Source: Halorubrum sp. PV6 (GTDB lineage Archaea; Halobacteriota; Halobacteria; Halobacteriales; Haloferacaceae). Taken from it: a stretch of 64,000 nt of DNA. The stretch lies in NCBI RefSeq assembly GCF_003990725.2, contig NZ_CP030064.1, positions 1 to 64,000 on the forward strand, read 5' to 3'. Shown here in pieces: positions 27,916-38,084 of this stretch. The notes beneath the pieces are model-generated. The model did not search any database and was not told the DNA's origin. It saw only the letters and a program-made list of their open reading frames with translations. The stretch's first letter is position 1, and every line of letters starts with the position of its first letter. The position numbers were made by a program, and so were the translations under genes.

Positions 27916-28119
27916 ATGGCAGACGGAACGATCCGTCAACTCGCCCCGCACTGGGGCGTGATGTTCGTCTTGATGTTCGCCATGTTGGCGGCCGTCGACC
28001 GCATCCTCGGGCCGCCCCCGCTGTTGTTGTCGATCGCTCTCGTGCTCGCCGTCGCGTTCGGCTACCCGCTGGTCGTCCGAGCGCTCGGGGTCGCACCGCC
28101 GGTCTGGCAGCGATCGTAG
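27916..28119 (+). CDS. Small two-helix membrane protein
   Basis: A 67-residue protein with two hydrophobic segments (about 14-30 and 35-58) joined by DRILGPPPL. It has no recognised family. ctataattc lies about 27 bases upstream of ATG 27916, supporting a leaderless gene. A second tiny membrane protein follows on the opposite strand. Confidence 0.65.
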   Translation: MADGTIRQLAPHWGVMFVLMFAMLAAVDRILGPPPLLLSIALVLAVAFGYPLVVRALGVAPPVWQRS

Positions 28120-28162
28120 CCGGCCGATTCGCCTACTCGCCGCCCAACGCCCGCGTCAGCAG

Positions 28163-28309
28163 TCACTCCTCGGTAGCGTCGCGGAACGGGGCCGCGAGGC
28201 GGTAGCCGTACGTGGCCACCACGACGCCGAGCGCGAAGGCGACGACGCCGGCGACGGCGATCCACAGCGTGTTTGGGTGTTCGAGTCCGGAGTGTAAGAG
28301 CATCTCCAT
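28163..28309 (-). CDS. 48-residue single-helix membrane protein
   Basis: A short ORF: MEMLLHSGLEHPNTLW, a hydrophobic helix at about residues 16-36 (IAVAGVVAFALGVVVATYG), and the polar tail YRLAAPFRDATEE. A TATA-like cttaatcc on this strand (about 28331-28338) lies the expected 25 bases before ATG 28309, and the hydrophobic/polar pattern is protein-like. ATG 28303 is an alternative start. Function is unknown. Confidence 0.65.
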   Translation of the reverse strand: MEMLLHSGLEHPNTLWIAVAGVVAFALGVVVATYGYRLAAPFRDATEE

Positions 28310-28460
28310 GACTTCTGGTTCGCCCTGCTCGGATTAAGCGGTTCGATTCACGCAAATCGGCTGCTCCGTCGGCATCGTCAACCGCCGCGATAACACTCGC
28401 GTCAGTCGGTTGCTCGCCGGCCACTTCCGTTTTTAAGGGTACTCGTCTCGTATGGGTGGT

Positions 28461-29075
28461 ATGAGCGACGACATCCCTGCTCCGGTCTCCTCGGAGCGTC
28501 CCGACGCACCGTTTCACACCACCGGAACCGACCACATCACCGTCTGGGGGAGCAACGAGGCCGACACCATCGCGTTCTACCGCGACCTGCTCGGCATGCC
28601 GCTCGTCTTGCGTCAGCCGAACCTCGACGACCCCTCACAGACGCACCTGTTCTTCGACACCGGCGACGGGCGCATCCTGACGTTCTTCGTGAGCGACGAC
28701 CGACCGTCGGCGCGCGGACAGCGCGCCGGGACCGGCGCCGTCCACCACCTCTGTTTCAGCGTCGACCCCGAGGAGTACGAGGAGATCATGACCGCGTTGA
28801 GCGAGGCCGGAAAAGGCTACAACGTGTTCGACCGCGGGGTGTTCCACTCGATTTACACGCAGGACAACAACGGCCTCGTCATCGAACTCTCGTCGGACAA
28901 ATACGAGATTCCGGACGACCGAAAAGGCGAGGTGCTCGCGACCACCCAGCGGATCCGCGAGGAGGACGGCGCCGACTTCGCGCAGGACCGGCACATGGAA
29001 GCGGCGCTAGAGGAGCTCGACATCCCGGTACACAAGTACGACCTGCCCGACGCCGACGCGGGCGTCGGGGTGTAG
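28461..29075 (+). CDS. VOC family protein (glyoxalase/dioxygenase fold)
   Basis: Vicinal-oxygen-chelate superfamily protein of 204 aa. The first module has TDHITVWGSNEADTIAFYRD with a metal-site His and LFFDTGDGRILTFF; the second has VHHLCFSVDPEEYEEI and a closing NNGLVIELSSD with the metal Glu. Such enzymes include ring-cleavage dioxygenases and glyoxalases; the substrate here is unknown. A C-terminal charged extension (EVLATTQRIREEDG...) is present. ATG 28461 is preferred to ATG 28452 because tttttaag lies about 28 bases before it. Confidence 0.85.
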   Translation: MSDDIPAPVSSERPDAPFHTTGTDHITVWGSNEADTIAFYRDLLGMPLVLRQPNLDDPSQTHLFFDTGDGRILTFFVSDDRPSARGQRAGTGAVHHLCFSVDPEEYEEIMTALSEAGKGYNVFDRGVFHSIYTQDNNGLVIELSSDKYEIPDDRKGEVLATTQRIREEDGADFAQDRHMEAALEELDIPVHKYDLPDADAGVGV

Positions 29076-29131
29076 ACGCGGCCGCGTCGACCGACCCGTC
29101 ATGGAACCGGATCCGACCGCGCGGCCGTCGC

Positions 29132-31195
29132 TCACGCCAGCCAGTCGTCGGGCTTCGTGTCGTAGTCGACGTCGTCGGCCGCGATCCGGGCTTCGATCTC
29201 CGGGTCGAGGTCGTGTTCCGTCACCTCGCCGCCGTCGTACTGGAAGCGCACTCCGACCCTCTCGCCTTCCGGTTCGGTGCCTCGCCGCTTGGCGCGGCGA
29301 AGCGCGTCGTCCGCGTACTCGACGCGGATCGTCGCGAGGTTCACCGGCCGCCCCCAGAGTTCGAAGACCCGCTGTAAGGTCGCCTTCGCGGAGGCCTCGT
29401 CGAGCGCCACCCCGTTGTACCGGTGCCCTAAGAGGAGTTCACCCCGATTCCGGAAGTTCCCGTCGAGGACGACGACGGTCGGCTTCCCGAAGTTCGTGAA
29501 CTGCAGGAGGAGCTTTTTGCGCACGTCGGCGGCGTCCACGCTGGCGACGCGGTGCTGGCTGCTCGCCCGACTGTACTCGTAGGTGAAGTAGTTCTGCTCT
29601 CGGACGAACTCGTCGGTGAGGAACGCGTCGATGAACGTCACGTCGTTGTGACTCTCTCGGACCTCCAACATCCGGTCCCAGCCGGCGGTTCGGTCCACGG
29701 CGTCGAGCGCCTCCGCGACCGTCGCGTACCGGTCGACGTCGAACATGTACCGCGCCTGCTCGGTCAGCGTCTCCCGCGAGACGTTCCGGAGTGCGCTCCG
29801 GTGTTCCGGCCGGGAGAGGACGTAGTGGCGCTCCGCGAGCCCCTCGCGAGTGAGCAGTTTCCACGGGTAGCGCTCGATGTCCGGCCCGGCGCCGGAGGGT
29901 GTCGTCCCGTCGTCGCCTCGGGCCGAGAGCGCTCGGTCGACCGCCTCGGCGTCGACGCGCGGGTCGCCGTCGGCGGCGAGGTCGGCCAACTCGTCGAGCG
30001 TCTCCGGCCCGGCTCCGGCGATCGCCGGGTGCGGCGCTAACCCCGACGCGACCTCGTCGAGGTCGACGGTCGAGTGGAAGTTCTCCGGCGTCACGCCCTC
30101 GACGCGGAGCAGCGCGTCGATCACGTCCTGTCTCGCCGCCCGCAGCTCCACGTGTTTCCACAGTTCGAACCCGAGTTTGTAGGGGTTGAGCCCCGGCGAC
30201 CCGAGGACCCGAGACATGTGGTCGGCGTACGTGAGGAACTCGTCGGGGCCGGCGAACCCCTCGCCGCCCATCATCACCGACTCCCAGTACGTCGCCCACC
30301 CCTCGTTCATCACCTTCGTCTGCTTCTGTCCCGCGAAGTAGTACGCCTCCTCGCGGATCGCGTCGATGACCGTCGTCTCCCACGGCTCGCGGTCGACCGC
30401 CTTGCCGCTCTCGGGGTCGTACCGCTTCCCGTGGTCGCGCAGGAACGCGAGCACGTCCGGGCGGGGCGTCTCGGGTTCGACGCCCTCCCCCCTGGCTTCG
30501 AGCCACTCGTCGTCGAACACGTCGCGACGCACGGATTCGGACAGATCGAGTTCGGCGATCTGCGCTTCGGCCGCCGCCAGCGCGTCCGCGCCCCCGTCGC
30601 TCACGTCGTCGGCGATGCCCGGCTCGTCGACGGCGCGCGCGGCGTCGACCGTGCTGTGTTGGTCGATCGTGTCTTCGAGCGACGAGACGGCGTCGATCAG
30701 CCGCTCGACCTCGTCGCGGTCGACGTCCGGGCGGTCGGCGATCGCGGCGATCCGGTCCGCGTTGCGCTCCAGCCGTGCCGCGGCGTTCGGCCCGTCCTCG
30801 CCGCGGTCGGCGTACAGCCCGAACCACCCGTTGTTCGCGAAGAAGTCCGCGTGCGCCTCGACGTGCGTGATGACCGCCTTCTGGTCTGCGGGCGAGTTCG
30901 ACTCCTGGAGGAACGCGTGGCTCGGGTCGTCGTTGTTGACGATCTCGAACGCCTTTCCGAGCCCGTGTCGATCCTTCTTCGCCTGCCGCTCGTAGTTCAT
31001 CCCCCACCGCCAGTGCGGGTACCGGCGCTGGAAGCCGCCGTAGGCTATCAGCTCGTTCATCTCGTCGTGGTCGACGATCCAGTACCGAACCGGATACGGC
31101 GCTAACCCCAGCCGCTCTGCGAGCGCGCGAGCCTCCTCCGCGGGCTCGTCGAGGGTATCGGCCTCGCGTTTCGCCTCGATCCGCTCGTCTCTCAT
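29132..31195 (-). CDS. spoVR: SpoVR family protein
   Basis: Last gene of the prkA-prkA-DUF444-spoVR operon. SpoVR proteins (YcgB in E. coli) affect cortex formation in Bacillus, but here, with no spores, they belong to a conserved stress-related module. Typical features are [31 protein letters not shown] at the N-terminus (split across family motifs), [26 protein letters not shown] and [19 protein letters not shown]. At 687 aa it is longer than the usual bacterial 470-510 aa; the extra lies in an acidic mid region (about 130-260) and near 380-450. It overlaps the upstream gene by four bases (ATGA). Confidence 0.93.
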   Translation of the reverse strand: MRDERIEAKREADTLDEPAEEARALAERLGLAPYPVRYWIVDHDEMNELIAYGGFQRRYPHWRWGMNYERQAKKDRHGLGKAFEIVNNDDPSHAFLQESNSPADQKAVITHVEAHADFFANNGWFGLYADRGEDGPNAAARLERNADRIAAIADRPDVDRDEVERLIDAVSSLEDTIDQHSTVDAARAVDEPGIADDVSDGGADALAAAEAQIAELDLSESVRRDVFDDEWLEARGEGVEPETPRPDVLAFLRDHGKRYDPESGKAVDREPWETTVIDAIREEAYYFAGQKQTKVMNEGWATYWESVMMGGEGFAGPDEFLTYADHMSRVLGSPGLNPYKLGFELWKHVELRAARQDVIDALLRVEGVTPENFHSTVDLDEVASGLAPHPAIAGAGPETLDELADLAADGDPRVDAEAVDRALSARGDDGTTPSGAGPDIERYPWKLLTREGLAERHYVLSRPEHRSALRNVSRETLTEQARYMFDVDRYATVAEALDAVDRTAGWDRMLEVRESHNDVTFIDAFLTDEFVREQNYFTYEYSRASSQHRVASVDAADVRKKLLLQFTNFGKPTVVVLDGNFRNRGELLLGHRYNGVALDEASAKATLQRVFELWGRPVNLATIRVEYADDALRRAKRRGTEPEGERVGVRFQYDGGEVTEHDLDPEIEARIAADDVDYDTKPDDWLA

Positions 31196-32559
31196 CGCCG
31201 GTCACCCCCGTCGGTGCGAGCGGTCTCGCCGGGCGTCGTCTCGCGGTCGGCCTCGGTGCTGAGTATCTCGTAGATGGCATCGATCACGTCGTCGGCGTCC
31301 GAGACGCGCGCGACGGCGACGTCGTTGGCGTCGCTGAACGCCTCCTCGACCTCGTCTGCGTGGCGCGCGCTCGCCGCGGTGCCGCCTGGCTGTGTCTCCA
31401 CGTAGGCGTGGAGGTTGGCCTCTATCGACTCCATCAAGGGGATCACCGACTCGACGGTGTCGCTTCCGGCGTTCTCGGAGTCGCCGGCGGCGAACACGTA
31501 GCGGTTCCACTCGCTGTAGGGGTACTCCGATAGAATCTCTTCGACGAGTTCGTAGGCGCTGGAGATGCGGGTGCCGCCGCCCGACTGGATCCCGAAGAAC
31601 TCCTCGCGGTCGACCTCCCAGGCCTCCGCGTCGTGGACGACGTAGCGGAACTCCGCGGCGTCGTACTTCCCCGTCAGGTACCAGTCCATCGGCGTGAACA
31701 CCCGCTCGACCAGTTCGCGTTTCGTCTCGCGCATCGACCCCGACGCGTCGCGGACGTTCACCACGACGACGTTGCGCTCGCGCTTCTCCGTCACCTCCGG
31801 ATGGCGGAACCGCTCGTCCTCCCGCCGGAACGGGACGGTGTCGAGCCCGTCGCGCCGGATCCGGGCGGTCGCGGGTTCGGGTTCGACCGCCGCGTCGAGT
31901 GCGTCGAAGTCGGGCCACCGCGAGAGCGCTTCGACGGGGTCGCCGTGTTCCTCCGCCGCGGTCGCCGCCGCGTCGGCGATCCACGCCCGCGAGACCGGCA
32001 CGCCGTTCCCGCGCGCCCACGCGAACACCTCGTCGACACCGGCGCCGTCGACGAACAGGCCCTCGCGGACGTAGTCGCCGTCGAAGTCGGTCGCGAGGTG
32101 TCGCTTCAGCCCGCGTTTGAAGAACTCGTCGACGTCGAGCGTCCCTCGCGGCCCGGCGCGGGCGGTGTCCGTGAAGTCGCCCTCCACCTCTTCGACGACC
32201 TGTTTCCCCTTCGGTTCGAGGTCGAGTCCCAGCTCCTCGTCGAGTTCGCGCGCGAACTCTTCCGGGTCCATCTCGTAGTACTCGTGGTCGTCGCCCTCCG
32301 TGCCCGGATCGCCCTCCTCGTCGCCGGGCTGTGGCTCGACCGGCTGGCCGGGCTGCGGCTGGCCGCCCTGCGCCTGCCCCACGCCGCCGGCCTCGCGGCG
32401 GTCGTACTCGAACTCGGGGAGGTCGACGATCTTCACCGGGATCCGGACTCGCCCGGGGTCGGAGCCGCCCAGGTCGCCGTGGCCGATGAACTCCGCGAGA
32501 TCCTCGCGGCGCTTCTCGCCCACCTCGCGGAAGCGCTCGCGGTCGTCGGTCAGTCCCAT
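31192..32559 (-). CDS. yeaH: YeaH/YhbH family protein (DUF444), VWA-like
   Basis: A 455-residue DUF444 protein, always found with PrkA and SpoVR. The N-terminal [19 protein letters not shown] and a proline/glycine/glutamine-rich linker (about 75-100) are followed by a von Willebrand A-like domain whose metal site is [10 protein letters not shown] (DxSxS form) at about 270. [16 protein letters not shown] and [12 protein letters not shown] follow. In bacteria the partner is reported as a target or cofactor of PrkA. It overlaps the upstream prkA-like gene by ten bases and spoVR by four, so the operon is tightly coupled. Confidence 0.93.
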   Translation of the reverse strand: MGLTDDRERFREVGEKRREDLAEFIGHGDLGGSDPGRVRIPVKIVDLPEFEYDRREAGGVGQAQGGQPQPGQPVEPQPGDEEGDPGTEGDDHEYYEMDPEEFARELDEELGLDLEPKGKQVVEEVEGDFTDTARAGPRGTLDVDEFFKRGLKRHLATDFDGDYVREGLFVDGAGVDEVFAWARGNGVPVSRAWIADAAATAAEEHGDPVEALSRWPDFDALDAAVEPEPATARIRRDGLDTVPFRREDERFRHPEVTEKRERNVVVVNVRDASGSMRETKRELVERVFTPMDWYLTGKYDAAEFRYVVHDAEAWEVDREEFFGIQSGGGTRISSAYELVEEILSEYPYSEWNRYVFAAGDSENAGSDTVESVIPLMESIEANLHAYVETQPGGTAASARHADEVEEAFSDANDVAVARVSDADDVIDAIYEILSTEADRETTPGETARTDGGDRR

Positions 32560-34919
32560 GTCCGCTCACCCCCGTCGTCCGCGGCGGCGAGGCTCCGCCA
32601 CTCGTCGCGGACGTCCCGCATCACCGCGCGGCTCGTCAGCTCGGCGGAGGCGGGGCTGTACCCCCAGTCGACGAGCCGGTCGATCGTGGCCGCCTTCGCC
32701 CGCGCCGTCTCGGTGTCCGCCGGCGGGTCGGCCCACTCGGAGGGGTCGAGGTCCGGGAACCGCCGTTTCACGTCGGCGAGGTCGTTCGACTCCACCACCG
32801 CCTTCAGTTCCGGTATCTCGCCGAGTTCGACGTCGTCGACGCTGAACGCGTCGCCCCGGTTCCGCCACGCGTACCGGGTGAGCGCGCGGATCACGCGCTC
32901 GCGCCGGAACGTCGCGACCGCCTCCGTGGGGTCGGTGCCGCGGTAGTCGTCCTCGTCGAACCGGCCGAGCGTCTCCGTCTCGAACACCTTCATCACGAGC
33001 GCATCGGGCTCCTCGGGCCCGCGCTCGGTCTCGACCGGCTCGTCGGCGTCCCACGCGTACACGTGTTCGACGTACTCGGCCACCGTCGCCTCGGGGACGG
33101 TCTCGTCGGCCAGCACCGCGTCGATCACGTCCGCCCGCTGGCGCTCGCGAACGCGCTCGGCGACCGGCGCCTTCCGGTTCTCGAACTCCGCGACCTCCGC
33201 CCGCGAGAACACCGGCGCGTCGGCGAGCCCGTCGGCCATCGCGTCGAGCACGTCAGTCGGAGTGATCACCCGTTCGACGGGGAGGTCCGGGTGGCTGCGC
33301 TCGGCGTCGGCCCCGAGCAGCTCTGCGATCACGTCGCGGACGTACGTGACGGGGAGCCCGTTCCGCCCGTCGCCGTCGCCGAAGGCGATGTCGTCGACGG
33401 TGAGTTCCTCGTCGTCGGGTCCGCGCCGGATCGCGCCGGACTCGTACAGGTCCGCCTTCTCGACGAGGCCGATATCCGCCGAGAGGTCGTCGGTGTCGAG
33501 CCGCGTGACGACCGCGTACAGGGCCGCCGCCCCGATGGCGTGCGGGGCGATCTCACGGTCGGTGACGCCGCCCTTCCCGTCGCGGACGCCGATGGTGAGC
33601 GCGGCGGCGCCGGGGTCGCGGTCGGTCTCGGCGCCGCGTTCGGGCCCTTCGGCGCTCGTCTCTTCGACGCCGTCGACGGTCGGGACGCCGTGTTCGCCGC
33701 CGACCTCGCGACGGAGCAGTTCCGCCTCCAGCCGCCGGTTCGTGAGGTACCGGAACTCGTGGCGGGTGAGCCGCCGCTTCAACGCCTTGAGCGGGTCGGC
33801 CCCCTCTCGCTCGGCGTGGCGGTCGAGTTCGGCGTCGAGGTCGGGGTTCGAGATGACGATGAGCTGCGTGTCCAAGTCCATCCCGATCCCCTTGTCGAGT
33901 TTCACCCGCCGCTCGTCGGGAACGTTCAGGAGCCGACGGAGGAGGTCGGCGTGCTGGCTGGCGTCCTCCACGATGGTCGCGACCCCGTTACCCTGCGAGA
34001 GCACCCCGTCGTAACTGAACGCCTGCGGGTTCTTCCGTCCCCGCGAGCCGAGTTCGCGGAGCATCCCGCCCATCCACGAGCCGACGAGCCGCTCTTTCGG
34101 CGTCCCGTCGTCTTCCGCGTGCAGGACGCCGACCCCCGTTCCCACGTCGACGACGTAGCTCGTCACGCGGAGGTGATCCCGGTCGGTGATAGCCGAGAAC
34201 AGGTCTCGCCGCCCCTCGTCGCGGTACACCGATTCGAGGTGGTCGTACGCCTCGCGGCTGAACGGGTCCAACTCGACGTCGGCCGCGATCGGATACGCGT
34301 CCGCGTCGACGGCGTCGGCGATCGACTCCCGGACCGATTCGGGGAACACGGAGAGCGGGTGCGTCTGGACGGGGCTCCGGTACCACGCTCCGGTGTCGCC
34401 TCCGGTGCCGTACGAGAGCGACGCGGAGCCCGTCGCTCCCCCGACGCCAGCCCCGGCGCCGGTGACGTTCCACTCGACGGTGTAACGGCGCCCCTCCTCG
34501 GTCTTCGAGAACTCGCGGAGCCCGTTCACCAGACACCGCTTGAACTCCGACTTCCCGGTCGCCGTCGGCCCGTCGATCCACACTATCGTCTCGTCGTTGC
34601 CGCGGCCCGCGGCGGCCGCACGGAGGTCGTCGACGAAGGCGTTGAGCGCCGCGGTGTTGCCTAACACGGCGTGTTCGCCGTCGTTGTACGGGTCGTCGAA
34701 GAACCGGTATCGCTCCAGCCGCTCGCCGCGCTCGCGGACCTCGCGGGTCCCCTGCGACTCCACCGCCGCGAGGAGGTACCGCGCTCCGGAGGCGGCCGCG
34801 GTCGGGTTCTCCAACACCCGGTCGACGTACGCGTCGAGGCTCATCGGCGGGTCGTACGCCCCTCGCAGGGCCTCGTCGGCGTCGCGAACGAACGCCGCGC
34901 CGCGCTCGCGTTCGGTCAT
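32550..34919 (-). CDS. PrkA-like AAA+ protein, second paralogue
   Basis: A 789-residue PrkA-type AAA+ ATPase. After a helical N-terminus ([38 protein letters not shown]) comes Walker [15 protein letters not shown] at about residues 115-128. An arginine-rich AAA lid region ([37 protein letters not shown]) follows, then a long C-terminal domain. PrkA was described as a serine kinase and more recently as an AAA+ protease-like factor in Bacillus. This copy is larger and more diverged than the neighbour at 34921-36996; the extra acidic segments are at about 395-440 and 550-640. One base separates the two genes. Confidence 0.88.
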   Translation of the reverse strand: MTERERGAAFVRDADEALRGAYDPPMSLDAYVDRVLENPTAAASGARYLLAAVESQGTREVRERGERLERYRFFDDPYNDGEHAVLGNTAALNAFVDDLRAAAAGRGNDETIVWIDGPTATGKSEFKRCLVNGLREFSKTEEGRRYTVEWNVTGAGAGVGGATGSASLSYGTGGDTGAWYRSPVQTHPLSVFPESVRESIADAVDADAYPIAADVELDPFSREAYDHLESVYRDEGRRDLFSAITDRDHLRVTSYVVDVGTGVGVLHAEDDGTPKERLVGSWMGGMLRELGSRGRKNPQAFSYDGVLSQGNGVATIVEDASQHADLLRRLLNVPDERRVKLDKGIGMDLDTQLIVISNPDLDAELDRHAEREGADPLKALKRRLTRHEFRYLTNRRLEAELLRREVGGEHGVPTVDGVEETSAEGPERGAETDRDPGAAALTIGVRDGKGGVTDREIAPHAIGAAALYAVVTRLDTDDLSADIGLVEKADLYESGAIRRGPDDEELTVDDIAFGDGDGRNGLPVTYVRDVIAELLGADAERSHPDLPVERVITPTDVLDAMADGLADAPVFSRAEVAEFENRKAPVAERVRERQRADVIDAVLADETVPEATVAEYVEHVYAWDADEPVETERGPEEPDALVMKVFETETLGRFDEDDYRGTDPTEAVATFRRERVIRALTRYAWRNRGDAFSVDDVELGEIPELKAVVESNDLADVKRRFPDLDPSEWADPPADTETARAKAATIDRLVDWGYSPASAELTSRAVMRDVRDEWRSLAAADDGGERTWD

Positions 34920-34920
34920 C

Positions 34921-36996
34921 TCAACGCTCCCCGTCCTCGATCTCCGAGCGAGCGACCGCTGCGCCCGCGTACTCTAACACCTCCGCGGCGCCGTCTTCGG
35001 AGTAGCCGCGCTCGACCAAGGCGTCGACCCACGCGCTCCGCTCTTCGTCGTCGAGGTCGGTCGCGGAGACCAGCGCCGAGAAGTTGATGTTGTGCTTTTT
35101 GTCCTCCCACAGTTTTCGCTCTAGGGCGCGGCGGAGCCGGTCGTTCTCCCGCGGGTCGAAGCCGCGCCCCTCGCGGGCGCGCCGCGACACCCAGTTCGAG
35201 ACCTCCTGTCGGAAGTCGTCCTTCCGGTCGGAGGGCACGTCGAGCTGCTCTTCGACCGCCCGCAGGAACGTCTCGTCCGGCTCGGTCTCGCGGCCGGTGA
35301 GCTCGTCGGCGACCGTGTCGTCGTCGATGTACGCCATCACGTGGTCCATGTACTTTTCGCCCTGTCTGCGGAGCTCGTCTACATCGTACGCTAACGCGTG
35401 TCTCACGTCCTCGATGGCGCGCTCGCGGTACTCCTCGCGGACCGTCTCCAAGAGCCGTTCGTACCGGGCGAGGTCGTCTTCGGCGATGGACCCGTGACCG
35501 CCGAGGTTCGCCTCGAAGTGGTCGAAGACGGACAACGGCGAGAGGTAGCTGCGGTCTCGGTGGGTGGCGTCCATTATCGCCTCGGCGATCTCGTCGCCGA
35601 CGAACCGCGCGGAGATGCCGTCCATCCCCTCGCCGATGTCGGCCGACTCGGCGGCGTCCTCGCGGAGCTTCCGGCGGTCTATCTCCTCGTCTTCGAGTTC
35701 GCCGTTGTACACCTTCGCCTTGTCGAGGAGGCTCACCGTCCCGTCCGTGGGCTCTTCGAGCCGGGTGAGCACGCCGAAGAGGCCGGCCATCTCCAAGGCG
35801 TGCGGCTCGACGTGGACGTTCGGCACGTCGGCGTTCGCGAGCATCTTCTCGTAGATGTTCGCCTCGCTCTCGTACTCCAACACGTAGGGGTAGTCGATCC
35901 GCTTGGTGCGGTCGTTGAACGCCTCCATCTTCTCGTCGCCGGTCTTCTCGCGGTACTCCGGCATGTTCGTCCGCCCGACGATCACCTGATCGATGTCGAT
36001 CCGCGGGTTGTTCTTCGGCTTGATCGTCGACTCCTGTGAGGCGTGCAGGAAGTCGTAGAGGAACTCCCGCTGGAGTTTGAGCAGCTCCTCGCCGGAGAAC
36101 AGCCCGCGATTGGCGTTACAGAACGCGCCGGCGTAGTCGAACGCGCGCGGGTCGGACTCGCCGTAGACGGCGAGTTTCGCGTAGTTGACGTCGCCGGTGA
36201 GTTCGGTCTCGTCCTGGTTTTTCTTGTCTTTCGGCTCGAACGTCTCGATGCACTCTCGGCGGTTCTCGTCGGCGACGAGCCGGACGACCTCGACGTGGTC
36301 TTCTAAGACTCGCTGGAGGTCGTCGTCGTAGTGCGCGAGCAGCTCGTTTAAATAGAACTCCGAGGCCGGGTCCGGATGCTGGTCGTTTCGGAGGGTGTAC
36401 GGGGCGTCGAGCCGCTCGTTGAGGTCCGCTATCACGTCTTCGCGTTGCGAGCGTGGCAGGAGGACGAGCGGGTCCTGGTTCATCGGCGAGCGCACCGTGT
36501 CGTCGCCGGGGTCCTGGTCGTCGATCACCGAACACAGGTCCACCCAGCGGAAGGTGTACATCCGGCCCGCCTCCTCGCGGGTGTACGCCTCGAAGTACCG
36601 GCGGACCAGCCAGTCGAAGTGCGACTTCCCGGACCCGACGGGGCCGAGAAGCAGCTTGATCCGCTTTTCGGGGCCGAGTCTGCGGGCGCCCGATTTCACC
36701 TTGTTGACGAACTCGTGGATCGACTCGTGGACCTCCCGGCCGTAAAAGACGTTCTCACCGTCGTGGAGCGGGTCGTCTGCGGCGAGCGCGTACTCGACGA
36801 CGCCGTGTTCCTCGTCGTACCGGGTGCCGTAGTGGTCGAACATATCCGCGACCCGCTGGTGGGCGTTTCGTGCGATTCGCGGCTCCTCGTACAGCGCGTC
36901 CAGGTACCAGTCGAACGAGCGAGGCTCTCGCAGGTCGTCCGGGACGTTCGTCCGGTACGCTTCGCTGAGCCGTTCGAGCGTGGGTCGGTTTGACAT
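34921..36996 (-). CDS. prkA: PrkA AAA+ serine kinase/protease-like protein
   Basis: First gene of the operon, 691 aa, close to canonical PrkA in layout. The N-terminus has PRSFDWYLDALYEEPRIARN and FYGREVHESIHEFVNKVKSG; Walker A LLGPVGSGKSHF is at about residues 116-126. MNQDPLVLLPRSQRE, ANRGLFSGEELLKLQREFLYD and the second-region VIVGRTNMPEYREK follow. The C-terminal third is the domain once described as kinase-like. Together with the second PrkA, DUF444 and SpoVR it forms a conserved stress or stationary-phase module. The ATG is preceded by about 350 bp of non-coding DNA. Confidence 0.93.
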   Translation of the reverse strand: MSNRPTLERLSEAYRTNVPDDLREPRSFDWYLDALYEEPRIARNAHQRVADMFDHYGTRYDEEHGVVEYALAADDPLHDGENVFYGREVHESIHEFVNKVKSGARRLGPEKRIKLLLGPVGSGKSHFDWLVRRYFEAYTREEAGRMYTFRWVDLCSVIDDQDPGDDTVRSPMNQDPLVLLPRSQREDVIADLNERLDAPYTLRNDQHPDPASEFYLNELLAHYDDDLQRVLEDHVEVVRLVADENRRECIETFEPKDKKNQDETELTGDVNYAKLAVYGESDPRAFDYAGAFCNANRGLFSGEELLKLQREFLYDFLHASQESTIKPKNNPRIDIDQVIVGRTNMPEYREKTGDEKMEAFNDRTKRIDYPYVLEYESEANIYEKMLANADVPNVHVEPHALEMAGLFGVLTRLEEPTDGTVSLLDKAKVYNGELEDEEIDRRKLREDAAESADIGEGMDGISARFVGDEIAEAIMDATHRDRSYLSPLSVFDHFEANLGGHGSIAEDDLARYERLLETVREEYRERAIEDVRHALAYDVDELRRQGEKYMDHVMAYIDDDTVADELTGRETEPDETFLRAVEEQLDVPSDRKDDFRQEVSNWVSRRAREGRGFDPRENDRLRRALERKLWEDKKHNINFSALVSATDLDDEERSAWVDALVERGYSEDGAAEVLEYAGAAVARSEIEDGER

Positions 36997-37347
36997 TGTA
37001 TCACGTCTCTCGGACGGGCGGAGACTCGACGGGTCGGCGTCGCAGCGCGGCGGCCGCGGGGACCGCAGGCGGAGTAGCGCCGTCGCTCTCCGTGCCGGAA
37101 TAACGGCTTGTGAAGCCGGCGAACGCCGCTGCCGTCGAGGGCGACCCGCTGTGGGCCACCGTTCGCCCGTAACCGAGGCTATATATGTGAGAGGGATTCA
37201 CAGGGATAAACATGTCGCCTGTTCACACGCAACACGTATACCCTGGGCGCCCGGTGCCCGGCGAACCGGCACCGCCGCGAGCAGCGAAAAACCGGTAACG
37301 CCGCCCCCGGAGCGCACCCTTTTGGCGGTCGGTGACGCAGGGCGCAC
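36997..37347. promoter_or_regulatory. Divergent region between prkA and the DUF1028 gene
   Basis: About 350 bp without a credible gene. No TATA-like sequence lies at the leaderless distance from prkA. The strongest one is the palindromic ctatatatgtg near 37178-37188, which would give prkA a leader of about 160 nt. A cccttttgg about 27 bases before GTG 37348 fits the DUF1028 gene. A short minus-strand ORF at 37001-37213 lacks family features and is not called. Confidence 0.5.
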
Positions 37348-38031
37348 GTGACGTTCAGCATCTGCGTTCGCGAGCGGTACACCGACGGCGACGGCGACGA
37401 CCAGATCCGATACGGCGTCGCGGTGACTACGCGCCTGCCGGGCGTCGGCACGCTGTGTCCGTTCGCGTCGGCCGACGGCGCGGTGGCCACCCAGTCGCTC
37501 GTCAACGTCGAGCTCGGCCGGAAGGGGATCGCGTACCTCGCCGACGGGCTCGCGGTCGACGACGCGCTCGAAGCGCTGTTAAATGCCGACGAGGGGAAGT
37601 CGCAGCGACAGCTCCACGGCGTCGACGCCGAGGGGACGTTCGCGTTCTCGGGCGAGGCGTGTAACGACTGGTACGGCCACGTCGTCGGGGAGAACTACAC
37701 CGTCGCGGGCAACCTCCTGACCGGGGAGGACGTGATCGAGGACACGGCGGCCGCCTACGAGTCCGACGCGCACGGGGACGCTCCGCTGGCCGAGCGACTG
37801 ATAGCCGCGCTCGCGGCGGGCCACGACGCCGGCGGCGACAAGCGGACCGACTTGCAGATACAGTCCGCGGCCCTACAAGTCACGAACACCGAGACGGCCG
37901 ACGACGACCCGTACTACAACGACCTCCGCGTCGACGCCTCCGAGACGCCGATCGACGACCTCCGTGAGACGTACGAAGCGGCCAAAGAGGGGTACGAAGC
38001 GGTGGTAGCGAAGTACGCAGACGAACCGTGA
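37348..38031 (+). CDS. DUF1028 family protein, Ntn-hydrolase-like
   Basis: A 227-residue DUF1028 protein. The family has an Ntn-hydrolase-like alpha/beta sandwich and appears in bacterial and archaeal genomes; its substrate is unclear (proposed amidohydrolase or peptidase). Visible landmarks are SICVRER at the start, the region GVAVTTRLPGVGTLCPF, ATQSLVNVELGRKG, and HVVGENYTVAGNLLTGEDV. The last has the glycine-Asn pattern typical of the family. The start is GTG 37348. It has no operon partner on this strand. Confidence 0.88.
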   Translation: MTFSICVRERYTDGDGDDQIRYGVAVTTRLPGVGTLCPFASADGAVATQSLVNVELGRKGIAYLADGLAVDDALEALLNADEGKSQRQLHGVDAEGTFAFSGEACNDWYGHVVGENYTVAGNLLTGEDVIEDTAAAYESDAHGDAPLAERLIAALAAGHDAGGDKRTDLQIQSAALQVTNTETADDDPYYNDLRVDASETPIDDLRETYEAAKEGYEAVVAKYADEP

Positions 38032-38084
38032 CGGCGCTCGTCGCCTTTTAAATCCCGTCGCGGTCGGTGCCGGCGGTCAGCCCC

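Noticed and set aside
37001-37213. 70-aa minus-strand ORF upstream of prkA
   Set aside because: No recognised family, low-complexity composition, and it lies in the likely leader or promoter region of prkA.
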